Below are positions 8,440 through 15,323 of a stretch of DNA of 64,000 nucleotides, piece by piece. The DNA is from JAFAMS01 sp963715815 (lineage in GTDB: Bacteria > Vulcanimicrobiota > Vulcanimicrobiia > Vulcanimicrobiales > Vulcanimicrobiaceae): assembly GCA_963715815.1 (NCBI GenBank), contig OY970278.1, forward strand, positions 372,001 through 436,000. The letters are read 5' to 3'. A program made the position numbers and the translations under genes. The notes beneath the pieces are model-generated. The model saw only the letters and a list, made by a program, of their open reading frames with translations. It did not search any database and was not told the origin of the DNA. The stretch's first letter is position 1; each line of letters opens with the position of its first letter.

Positions 8440-9273
8440 TCACTTCGCTTGCTTTCGCCGCGAGGCCCGCGCATAGAGCTCGCGCCGCTCGCCGAGCCCC
8501 TTCGTTGCGAGCTCCTTGGCAATGTCCGTGATCGAGCGTCCGGCCGAAAGTGCAACGTCGATCGCATGGTCGATTTCGTCGGCGGACGGAGCGGGCTTGG
8601 CGGCGTCTATTCCGGCTGGAGATATCACGAGGACGATCTCGCCGCGCACCGGCTTCTCGAGCGCGGCCAGCACTTCGCTTGCGGTTCCGTGCAAATGCTG
8701 TTCGTGTAGCTTCGTTATCTCGCGTGCGAGGAAGATCGGTGTGCGCGGTGCGAGCTCAGCGAGCGTTTCGAGGGTCGCCGCGACGCGATACGGCGATTCG
8801 TACCAGAGCGTCGTCAATCCCGATTCGAGTGCGCGCGAAAAAACTTCGCGCCGTGCGCGTTGCGTTCGCGGTATAAACCCTTCAAATGAAAACCGCGCAA
8901 GATCGAATCCGGAGAGCACGGCCGCGACGACAAATGCGCTCGGCCCCGGAAGCGCTTCGACGCTGATGCCCTTCGTGCGCGCGTGCCGTACCAGCTCCAT
9001 TCCCGGGTCGGAGATACCGGGCATTCCCGCATCGGTCACGACTGCAATCGTTTCGGTTCGTGCGCGCTCGATAATCGCATCCAGTGTACTGCGAGCCGAA
9101 TGTTCGTCATAGTGCAAGAGCTTGGGGGCAGGGATGTCGAGGGCGCTCAAGAGCCTACGCGCGACACGCGTATCTTCAGCGACGATTGCGTCGGCTGCGC
9201 GCAGCACGTCGAGCGAGCGCAGCGTGATGTCGCGCAAGTTGCCGAGCGGTGTTGGTACGAGAATGAGGCTCAG
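8440..9273 (-). CDS. rsmI: 16S rRNA 2'-O-methyltransferase RsmI, probable CTG start
   Basis: Methylates C1402 of 16S rRNA on the ribose. Family motifs are in order: VPTPLGNLRDITLRSL at the N-terminus, EDTRVARRLL, TDAGMPGISDPG, ALPGPSAF and SFEGFIPR, then a C-terminal basic tail. About 277 aa, normal length. I find no ATG, GTG or TTG close upstream of the conserved N-terminus. The only codon that gives a normal protein is CTG at 9273, which overlaps the permease stop as CTGA. The next upstream start-type codon would add many residues read out of frame inside the permease. The start is therefore an inference, while the family is certain. Confidence 0.92.
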   Translation of the reverse strand: MSLILVPTPLGNLRDITLRSLDVLRAADAIVAEDTRVARRLLSALDIPAPKLLHYDEHSARSTLDAIIERARTETIAVVTDAGMPGISDPGMELVRHARTKGISVEALPGPSAFVVAAVLSGFDLARFSFEGFIPRTQRARREVFSRALESGLTTLWYESPYRVAATLETLAELAPRTPIFLAREITKLHEQHLHGTASEVLAALEKPVRGEIVLVISPAGIDAAKPAPSADEIDHAIDVALSAGRSITDIAKELATKGLGERRELYARASRRKQAK

Positions 9274-10478
9274 GTGCGCAGTACCGCCCAGATTTGCGAG
9301 AGCTTGGGCGTGCGGCCGTAGAGCAGCAATCCGACGCGGTACAGTTTCCCGGCAAACGGGATGATTACGGCGAGCGCGGCGATGTTGAACAATACCGCAA
9401 GACCGACTTGCCAGAACGGGATCGTTGCGACCATGAAACGCGTAAACATGACGAACGGCGACAATAGTGGGATGAAACTCGTGATCACCACGGTCGGCGC
9501 ACTCGGTGCTCCAATCGCAAACTGCGCTATAAAGAATGCAATGATCACCGGTAAGACAAGCGGAAACGTGAACGATCCGAGATCCTCCGTCCGGCTGATT
9601 AGAGACGCGGCCGACGCAAAGAGCAGTGAATACTCCAGGAATCCGATCGCGAAGAAGATCAGAAAAACGACGACGATTTCGGGCGTGATCGCGTTCACGA
9701 GAACCGCAACGTTTTGGATGGCGCCGGCTTTCGTTCCGACCACGATTTCCGTGAGCGACCAAATCGCGAGTTGAAAGATTCCTGCGAGTCCGGTCGCGAG
9801 CACCTTGCCGCCGAGCAGCGCGGAAGGCGAGATCGACGCAACCAGCAGCTCCGCAATCCGGCTGGTCTTCTCTTCCGCGACGGACGCCATCAGCATTTGA
9901 CTGTTGAGCAACGTGGTCAGATATAGAAGGAAGATGAGGAACACCGTGACGCCGCGCGTGGCATCCGCCCCTGTCGCGCTATCGAAGCGGCCTCCGACAC
10001 CATGCACGACAATGTTAACGTCACGGAGCTTCGCCACGAGTTGAGTTGGAATGCCGGTTCCGAGCGCGATATTTAGCGGCGCAAGGTCGCTCGCGATGCG
10101 TTGCGCCTGAAACGTTCCCGGATCGTCAGCGTAGACGATGGCATGCAAGCCGTTTTGTGCGCGTTCCACGTCCACGAGCGCAGTGATGTTCTCGTGATCG
10201 TGCAGAAATGCGCGCGTCACCGCCGGCGGCACTTTATCGATGTCCACGATCGTGAGGTTGTCGTCCCGGAGCATAGTTTCGGCTTGCGGTCGTAGTGTGG
10301 CCGGTCCGCTGACACCGACGTGCTTCGCGGAGTCTGAAAAACCGCGCTCCATGATTCTGGGCAGCACTGCGAATGCAGCGATCATCAAAACGCCGATCGC
10401 CGTGCCGAAAATGAACGGTCGCGAGCGAACGCGCCGAATAAATTCGGCGCCGAAAACAATCCCGAAATCTGCGAACAC
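9270..10478 (-). CDS. ABC-2 type exporter permease (NatB-like)
   Basis: Membrane subunit of an ABC exporter. There is one N-terminal membrane helix (FIFGTAIGVLMIAAFAVLP), then an extracytoplasmic domain of about 150 residues, then about five helices, with the motif EEKTSRIAELLVASISP typical of the NatB/ABC-2 family. The GTG at 10478 follows the ATPase stop by 1 nt. A TTG at 10496 is the alternative. The substrate is unknown, since this family includes sodium and drug exporters. The end overlaps rsmI. Confidence 0.87.
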   Translation of the reverse strand: MFADFGIVFGAEFIRRVRSRPFIFGTAIGVLMIAAFAVLPRIMERGFSDSAKHVGVSGPATLRPQAETMLRDDNLTIVDIDKVPPAVTRAFLHDHENITALVDVERAQNGLHAIVYADDPGTFQAQRIASDLAPLNIALGTGIPTQLVAKLRDVNIVVHGVGGRFDSATGADATRGVTVFLIFLLYLTTLLNSQMLMASVAEEKTSRIAELLVASISPSALLGGKVLATGLAGIFQLAIWSLTEIVVGTKAGAIQNVAVLVNAITPEIVVVFLIFFAIGFLEYSLLFASAASLISRTEDLGSFTFPLVLPVIIAFFIAQFAIGAPSAPTVVITSFIPLLSPFVMFTRFMVATIPFWQVGLAVLFNIAALAVIIPFAGKLYRVGLLLYGRTPKLSQIWAVLRT

Positions 10479-10479
10479 G

Positions 10480-11382
10480 CTACGCCGGCTCCACAACCGC
10501 GCGACGATAGATTTCCTCGAGCGAAGGCTCGAGCGGCTCGAAGCGGCTTACCGGTGCAGCCGCGACGAGGTTGCGAAGCAGTGCGGCGTAATCCGTCCCG
10601 CTTGGTACTCGGGCGCGCAACTCGCCATTCGTAGACGGTAGAACCTGCGCATCGTTCAACGTTCCGAAAACGGTACGCAGGCGTTCATCGTCGGGTTGGA
10701 CGACGATCGTGCGCGTCGGCCACGTAGAGCGCAACGACGCCAGCGTACCGGAGGCCCGCGCAGTTCCGTTCGCGATGATGCAAAAGCTATCGCAGAGCGT
10801 TTCGAGCTGCCACATTTGATGACTGGAAAGTACCAGCGTCGTCCCGTTCTTGCGCAAATTTTCGAGCAGTTCGTAGACGGTCTGCGCGTTGACGGGGTCG
10901 AGTCCCGAAAACGGTTCGTCGAGGATTAGTAGGTCCGGACCGTGTGCTGCGGCGCACGCGACCTGAACTTTTTGCTGGTTGCCCTTCGAGAGCTCGCCGC
11001 AGGGACGCTCCGCATACTCGGTCAGGCCCAAGTCTGCGATCCAGCAGTCGGCTTTTTCGGCCGCGTCGGGCTTGCGCAAACCGTGCAGCCTTGCAAAGTA
11101 GATAATCTGTTCCTTAACCTTCAGCTTGCCGTAGAGTCCGCGTTCTTCGGGCAGATAGCCGAAGCGCCGCCGGCTGCCGCGGTCGATCGGCGCTCCGTTC
11201 CACCGCACGGAACCTCCGTCGGGGACCAGGATGCCGAGGATCATCCGCATTGTCGTCGTCTTACCGGCACCATTCGGTCCGAGCAGCCCGAACGTCGTCC
11301 CCGACGTGACCGAAAAGCTAACGTCTCTTACGGCCGGGACCGAGCCGAAAGAACGCCGGACATGGTCGACCTCAAGCGCCAT
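10480..11382 (-). CDS. ABC exporter ATP-binding protein (NatA-like)
   Basis: ATPase partner of the following permease. Walker A (GPNGAGKTT) is at about 33-41, the signature LSKGNQQKV near 137, Walker B (LLILDEP) near 158, and the H-loop SSHQMW near 193. The C-terminal extension of about 80 residues (ending EPSLEEIYRRAVVEPA) is typical of NatA-type ATPases. ATG at 11382 (MALEVDHV) is preferred to an ATG at 11400. It diverges from the DHH gene with only 35 bp between starts. Order: ATPase-permease-rsmI-metG. Confidence 0.92.
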   Translation of the reverse strand: MALEVDHVRRSFGSVPAVRDVSFSVTSGTTFGLLGPNGAGKTTTMRMILGILVPDGGSVRWNGAPIDRGSRRRFGYLPEERGLYGKLKVKEQIIYFARLHGLRKPDAAEKADCWIADLGLTEYAERPCGELSKGNQQKVQVACAAAHGPDLLILDEPFSGLDPVNAQTVYELLENLRKNGTTLVLSSHQMWQLETLCDSFCIIANGTARASGTLASLRSTWPTRTIVVQPDDERLRTVFGTLNDAQVLPSTNGELRARVPSGTDYAALLRNLVAAAPVSRFEPLEPSLEEIYRRAVVEPA

Positions 11383-11417
11383 AAGGAGCCATTCCCTCAT
11401 TAGCGAAGGGGCGCCTT

Positions 11418-12302
11418 ATGAGGCTAGTAACGCGAGCCGATCTAGACGGCTTGACTTGTGCGATTTTGCTCTCCGAAGTCGAAGCGATCGACGAGGTCGA
11501 TTTCGCGCATCCGAAAGATGTCCAAGACGGCAAAACTACGCTCACGAAAAACGACATCCTGGCGAATCTTCCATTCGACGAACGTGCGGGATTGTGGTTC
11601 GACCACCACATCAGTCAAGCTGATGCGTCGTGGAACGACTTCGCGGGTGCGTACGACGTTGCACCGAGTGCAGCGCGCGTGATTGCGAACCACTACAAGT
11701 CGCCAAAGTTTGCGAAGTACGAGAACCTACTCGAGGCGACCGATAAGATGGATGCTGCCGAGCTGACGCGCGACGACATCGTTTCGCCTAAAGGCTGGAT
11801 CCTCGTCGGCTACACGCTCGATCCGCGGACCGGACTCTCGGACTTTCGTCCGTACTTCCGGCACGTGATGGAGCTGGTCAAGCACAAGAACGCGGACGAA
11901 GTGCTCAAGGACTCGCAGGTTCAGGAGCGCGTCGCGAAGCTCCGTGAGGAAGAAGCTTCGTTCTTGCAGTCGCTCAAAGAGAGTTCGAAAGCCGACGGTA
12001 ACGTCGTCATAACGGATTTTCGCGGTAAGGGAGACTTACCGCACGGAAACCGCTTTCTGATCTACACGCTTTTCCCGGAACAGAACGTTTCGGTGCGTGT
12101 TGCCGATGGTTTCAACAAACAGTTTACGAGCATTCAAGTCGGACACAGCATCTTGAATCGCACGTGCAAGACGAACGTCGGCGAGCTGTTGCTCGAACAC
12201 GGCGGCGGCGGTCACTTCGGCGCGGGGACATGCCAACCCAAATCCGAAGAGGCCAATGATGTCCTCGCCTCAATCATCAGCGTCCTCAAAGAGAACGGCT
12301 AA
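11418..12302 (+). CDS. DHH-family phosphoesterase
   Basis: Two-domain DHH/DHHA1 phosphoesterase, 294 aa. The N-terminal motif TRADLDGLTCA, the signature FDHHIS near residue 61-66, and the C-terminal GGGGHFGAG (DHHA1) are all present. Family members cleave nano-RNA, pApA, cyclic dinucleotides or polyphosphate. The exact substrate cannot be told here. AAGGGG lies 6-7 nt before the ATG. The start lies 35 bp from the divergent ABC ATPase start. The next gene begins inside its 3' end. Confidence 0.85.
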   Translation: MRLVTRADLDGLTCAILLSEVEAIDEVDFAHPKDVQDGKTTLTKNDILANLPFDERAGLWFDHHISQADASWNDFAGAYDVAPSAARVIANHYKSPKFAKYENLLEATDKMDAAELTRDDIVSPKGWILVGYTLDPRTGLSDFRPYFRHVMELVKHKNADEVLKDSQVQERVAKLREEEASFLQSLKESSKADGNVVITDFRGKGDLPHGNRFLIYTLFPEQNVSVRVADGFNKQFTSIQVGHSILNRTCKTNVGELLLEHGGGGHFGAGTCQPKSEEANDVLASIISVLKENG

Positions 12303-13095
12303 TAGTTTTATAACGCTCGATGGCCGGGTTAGCGTCGTAACCGGCGCGAGCCGCGGCATCGGTGCGGCTGCATCGCTCGAGCTTGCAAAGGCCGGCTCTG
12401 CGATTGCATTGCTCGACATCGACGAGAAAGTCGTTGCGGAAACCGCGCGCTCCGTCGCCGACCAAACCGGTGTCGTAACGCGATCGTATGTTCTGAACGT
12501 AACGGATCGCCCCGGCATCGCGCGCACGGTCGCGAAGATCGCCGAAGATTTCGGCGCGATCGACCACCTGATCAATAACGCCGGAATTCAGTTCGTCAGT
12601 CCGCTCGAAACGTTCCCGGATGACAAATGGGATCTCGTGCGTTCGATTGATTTGGACGGCGTGTTCAACATGACGAAGGCCATCTGGCCGCACTTGAAGA
12701 CACGCGGGCGCGGACGCATCGTGAACCTTGCGAGTGTTCAGGGCATCATCGCAACGGAGTACAAGCCCGCGTACGTCGCATCAAAGCACGGCGTCATCGG
12801 ACTCACCCAAGCAACTGCGCTCGAGGGCGCGGCGATCGGAACGACGGCGAATGCAGTATGTCCGGGCGCTGTCCTCACGGATCTCGTCAAGAGTCAGGCT
12901 GCAGATCTCGCGCGGTCGTACGGCGGAATCACGGAAGAGGAAGCGCTCAAGCGCGCGTTCCTCGTCAACATGCCGACGCAGCGTTTCATCATGCCCGACG
13001 AGATTGCGCAGCTCATTACGTATTTGTGTACAGACGCTGCTAAGTCAATCACAGGTGCGGCTATCGCAATCGATGGCGGTTGGACCGCGCACTAA
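12256..13095 (+). CDS. 3-hydroxybutyrate dehydrogenase (SDR family)
   Basis: Short-chain dehydrogenase that interconverts 3-hydroxybutyrate and acetoacetate with NAD. The nucleotide-binding motif VTGASRGIG, NNAG, catalytic YVASK, and the ending AAIAIDGGWTAH match BDH closely, as does the region after the active site (AVCPGAVLTDLVKSQ). No start codon lies after the DHH stop, so the ATG at 12256 (or 12259) is used. It overlaps the DHH gene by 47 nt and has GAGG just upstream. It suggests polyhydroxybutyrate or ketone-body use. Confidence 0.88.
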   Translation: MMSSPQSSASSKRTANSFITLDGRVSVVTGASRGIGAAASLELAKAGSAIALLDIDEKVVAETARSVADQTGVVTRSYVLNVTDRPGIARTVAKIAEDFGAIDHLINNAGIQFVSPLETFPDDKWDLVRSIDLDGVFNMTKAIWPHLKTRGRGRIVNLASVQGIIATEYKPAYVASKHGVIGLTQATALEGAAIGTTANAVCPGAVLTDLVKSQAADLARSYGGITEEEALKRAFLVNMPTQRFIMPDEIAQLITYLCTDAAKSITGAAIAIDGGWTAH

Positions 13096-13103
13096 TTCTT
13101 GTC

Positions 13104-13125
13104 ATCCCGAGCGAAGTCGAGGGAT
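13104..13125. repeat. REP-like element (single copy seen)
   Basis: ATCCC at 13104 and GGGAT at 13121 flank GAGCGAAGTCGA. From memory, this resembles the short dispersed palindromes of the form TCATCCTGAGCGAAG... found between genes in many bacteria. I noticed no other copy in this window. It lies just after the 3-hydroxybutyrate dehydrogenase stop. Confidence 0.4.
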
Positions 13126-13135
13126 AGCGTAGCGG

Positions 13136-13164
13136 TTGACTTTATTTCAACGCTCTGATAGCGT
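13136..13164 (+). promoter_or_regulatory. Candidate promoter of the 24-codon unit
   Basis: TTGACT (13136-13141, five of six matches to the -35 consensus) is followed after 17 nt by TAGCGT (13159-13164), a weak -10. It lies 32 nt before a strong Shine-Dalgarno sequence, so a short transcript could begin near 13171. Confidence 0.4.
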
Positions 13165-13195
13165 AAGACGCACACCAAGAAAGGAGGTCTAAACG

Positions 13196-13270
13196 ATGTC
13201 GATCTTTCTCAATTGCGTTTATCCGTTCGGCACGAATCTTCTTTCGCGGGTGCTTTCCGCAGTCTATTAA
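13196..13270 (+). CDS. Putative 24-aa peptide with perfect Shine-Dalgarno and own terminator
   Basis: ATG at 13196 is preceded by AAGGAGG (13181-13187) with ideal 8-nt spacing. The frame reads MSIFLNCVYPFGTNLLSRVL and then four residues (SAVY) before TAA at 13268. The peptide is largely hydrophobic with one cysteine and one arginine. The stop codon lies inside a 9-bp hairpin, and an intrinsic terminator follows 21 nt later, so this looks like a self-contained transcript. It could be a leader peptide, a small membrane or toxin-like peptide, or a small RNA with an incidental frame. I do not recognise a family. Confidence 0.5.
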   Translation: MSIFLNCVYPFGTNLLSRVLSAVY

Positions 13271-13285
13271 ACACAGAATAGACTG
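13260..13285 (+). other. Hairpin enclosing the stop codon of the 24-aa frame
   Basis: CAGTCTATT (13260-13268) pairs perfectly with AATAGACTG (13277-13285) around the loop AAACACAG. The first base of the TAA stop lies in the stem. A ribosome ending translation here would melt this hairpin, which allows translation-coupled control of what follows. Confidence 0.5.
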
Positions 13286-13291
13286 ACGATG

Positions 13292-13320
13292 AGCCTCCGC
13301 GAAATGCCGGAGGCTTTTTT
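13292..13320 (+). terminator. Intrinsic terminator
   Basis: AGCCTCCG (13292-13299) pairs with CGGAGGCT (13308-13315) around an 8-nt loop, followed by a T-run to 13320. This is a standard rho-independent terminator on the plus strand, 21 nt after the stop of the 24-aa frame. Confidence 0.85.
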
Positions 13321-13380
13321 AATGAGCGCATAGGCGTTCGCTGCTGTGGCCTTCGGCAGATTATTTCATACTGCGTTCTC

Positions 13381-13599
13381 ATGAAAGGCACCGAGATGTT
13401 TCCGCATTCCCTCTCCGCACTGGGCGAAGAGCGTCGCGAAGCGCTGCTCGATGAAGCACGTCAAGCGCGACTCGCCGGTGCGGCAAATTCCGGCGCACGA
13501 AAACCGAGGCAACGTCTGGCAGGCGTCGCGTTCGCGATCGGGCGCGCAATAATCGCGATCGGAGCACGGCTAGCGGCCGAAGACGAAATCGCGGTCTAG
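13381..13599 (+). CDS. Small hypothetical basic/amphipathic protein
   Basis: 72 aa from ATG 13381. A helical N-terminal half rich in Glu, Arg and Ala (LGEERREALLDEARQARLAG) is followed by a basic stretch and a hydrophobic amphipathic helix (FAIGRAIIAIGARLA), ending AAEDEIAV. The composition is like small proteins often found ahead of regulators in high-GC bacteria, but no function is known to me. No clear ribosome binding site. It lies after the terminator and before the leaderless membrane gene. Confidence 0.5.
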   Translation: MKGTEMFPHSLSALGEERREALLDEARQARLAGAANSGARKPRQRLAGVAFAIGRAIIAIGARLAAEDEIAV

Positions 13600-13600
13600 C

Positions 13601-13629
13601 TTGCGGTCCCCCTGGCTTTGTGCTACAAA
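13601..13629 (+). promoter_or_regulatory. Promoter of a probable leaderless mRNA
   Basis: TTGCGG (13601-13606), a 17-nt spacer, then TACAAA (13624-13629). The GTG start of the next gene is at 13636, seven nt after the -10 end, where transcription should begin. No Shine-Dalgarno sequence is present, so the mRNA is probably leaderless. Confidence 0.5.
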
Positions 13630-13635
13630 GCTAGG

Positions 13636-14241
13636 GTGGATCGCCAGCAAGCAGCCGCAGATTTAGCCGAAGTCCGTCTGCGCCTCGCGAGCGTACAGCG
13701 TTTCCCCGGATTTTCGGGGGTTGCTGCGATCGCTAGCGGTATCGTCGGCCTCATCGCCGGCGTGCTGCAAAGTATCGTCGCGCCGCATCCCTCGACGGCC
13801 GGGGAGCTGCGCATGTACGACACGATTTGGCTGTCGACACTCGCAGTCGCGCTTGCACTGAACTACGGCGCCGTCGGTTTCTGGCTTTTGCGCAATCACG
13901 GCCGGCATGCGGTCGAGCAGAGCCGGATCGCCGCTGTGGCGATTTTGCCTGCGCTCGTATTCGGCGGGACGCTTACGCTCGCGCTTGCGACCGCGAACGT
14001 CTGGAGTTTCCTTCCCGGTATTTGGTACGGCGCGTACGCGGTCGGTTTGTTTGCGTCGCGCTCGCTCGTCCCAGCCAGCGTGATGACGGTTGCCGGTGCG
14101 TTCGGCGTGATTTCAATTGCGCTCTTGCTGCCGTTTTCGTCATTCTCGCTTGCATGGTGGGTGATGCCGCTGGGCTTCGGCTTCGGGCAAATCATCATCG
14201 GCTTGTGCTTGGCGCGCGATCGCGCGGAGTTCTGGCTGTGA
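13636..14241 (+). CDS. Membrane protein of unknown function, in operon with winged-helix regulator
   Basis: About 201 aa. A cytoplasmic N-terminal helix (DRQQAAADLAEVRLRLASVQ) is followed by about six hydrophobic segments and no charged loop of note, so it is an integral inner-membrane protein. GTG 13636 fits the leaderless promoter. A TTG at 13618 would lie within the promoter. Its stop overlaps the GTG of the regulator gene (GTGA). Small membrane proteins paired with such regulators often form one regulated unit. The function is unknown. Confidence 0.75.
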   Translation: MDRQQAAADLAEVRLRLASVQRFPGFSGVAAIASGIVGLIAGVLQSIVAPHPSTAGELRMYDTIWLSTLAVALALNYGAVGFWLLRNHGRHAVEQSRIAAVAILPALVFGGTLTLALATANVWSFLPGIWYGAYAVGLFASRSLVPASVMTVAGAFGVISIALLLPFSSFSLAWWVMPLGFGFGQIIIGLCLARDRAEFWL

Positions 14242-14591
14242 GAGAAGCGCCGTTTGCTTACACGGGTCTCGAGCGCATCTTTCACGAGCGCGGACGGCTG
14301 GCCGTGTGCACGTGCCTCGTCGCAAACACCGAAGGGCTTTCATTCGCAGACTTGCAAGCGGCGTGCGGACTGACCGACGGAAATTTGAACCGTCATCTCT
14401 TCGCGCTTCGTGAGCTGGGCGTCGTCGATGCCCGCCGCGCGCGCGGCGAACGTGGCCGTCCACAAACGATTTATCGCATTACTCGCACCGGCCGTGCGCG
14501 CTTCCTTGCATACGTCGATGAGCTCGAATCGCTTGTCAACGACGTGCACGAACACGCTGCGGCGACTTTTCGGAAGGCTTCAGCTACATGA
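14238..14591 (+). CDS. Winged-helix transcriptional regulator
   Basis: 117 aa, a one-domain winged helix-turn-helix of the type sometimes called HTH_34. The recognition region is about LSFADLQAACGLTDGNLNRHL. The wing contains RRARGERGRPQTIYRIT, and a C-terminal helix (RFLAYVDELESLV) is suited to dimer formation. GTG 14238 overlaps the membrane gene stop and its own stop overlaps uppS (ATGA). It most likely controls its own operon. No ligand-binding domain is visible. Confidence 0.85.
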   Translation: MREAPFAYTGLERIFHERGRLAVCTCLVANTEGLSFADLQAACGLTDGNLNRHLFALRELGVVDARRARGERGRPQTIYRITRTGRARFLAYVDELESLVNDVHEHAAATFRKASAT

Positions 14592-15289
14592 CAACGACTG
14601 TACCGCGGCACGTCGCAATCATCATGGACGGCAACCGCCGTTGGGCGCAGTCTAAAGGTCTCCCCATCGGTGATGGCTACCGGCTCGGCGTCGACGCGCT
14701 TCGCCGCACCGTCGAAGCGGCTGCGCGCGCGGGCATCGAGGTGCTGACCGTTTTCGCGTTCTCAGAAGAAAATTGGTCGCGCCCTGTCGATCAAACGCGC
14801 GGCATCATGGAGCTGTGCCGCCTCGCGGCAATCGGGCAGGTGCACGATCTCGTCCGCGACGGCGTGCGCGTACGGCTGTGTGGCCGGCTTGCGGCGCTTC
14901 CGCTGCCGACGCGCGAAGCGCTCGAACGCTTGTGCGCGTCAACCTCCACGAATTCGCGGATCACTTTGAACCTCGCGATCGACTACGGCGGACGGCGTGA
15001 GATCGCCGACGCAGTGCGCGCGCTGGCGCGTGAAGTCGAGCGAGGCGTTCGGACGGCGGCCTCGATCGACGACGAGACGATTGCGACTCGGCTGTACACG
15101 GCCGGTCTCCCCGATCCGGATCTCGTCATTCGTACCGGAGGCGAACGCCGGATCTCCAACTTCCTCTTGTATCAGTCCGCGTACGCTGAGTTTTCTTGGA
15201 CCGAGACGCTGTGGCCCGATTTCGGCGAAGCCGACCTGGTGGCCGCGCTCGCGGATTACGAACGGCGCCGGCGCCGCTACGGGACCTAA
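14588..15289 (+). CDS. uppS: Di-trans,poly-cis-undecaprenyl diphosphate synthase
   Basis: Cis-prenyltransferase that makes the C55 lipid carrier for peptidoglycan and other surface polymers. The N-terminal motif HVAIIMDGNRRWA with its catalytic Asp, the FAFSEENWSRP motif, and the C-terminal RTGGERRISNFLLYQ are all present. 233 aa is normal. It is translationally coupled (ATGA) to the winged-helix regulator, an unusual neighbour for this essential gene. Confidence 0.95.
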   Translation: MTTTVPRHVAIIMDGNRRWAQSKGLPIGDGYRLGVDALRRTVEAAARAGIEVLTVFAFSEENWSRPVDQTRGIMELCRLAAIGQVHDLVRDGVRVRLCGRLAALPLPTREALERLCASTSTNSRITLNLAIDYGGRREIADAVRALAREVERGVRTAASIDDETIATRLYTAGLPDPDLVIRTGGERRISNFLLYQSAYAEFSWTETLWPDFGEADLVAALADYERRRRRYGT

Positions 15290-15323
15290 GAAAACCTAAC
15301 CTCGGCCGGGAAGGGCTGAGGTA

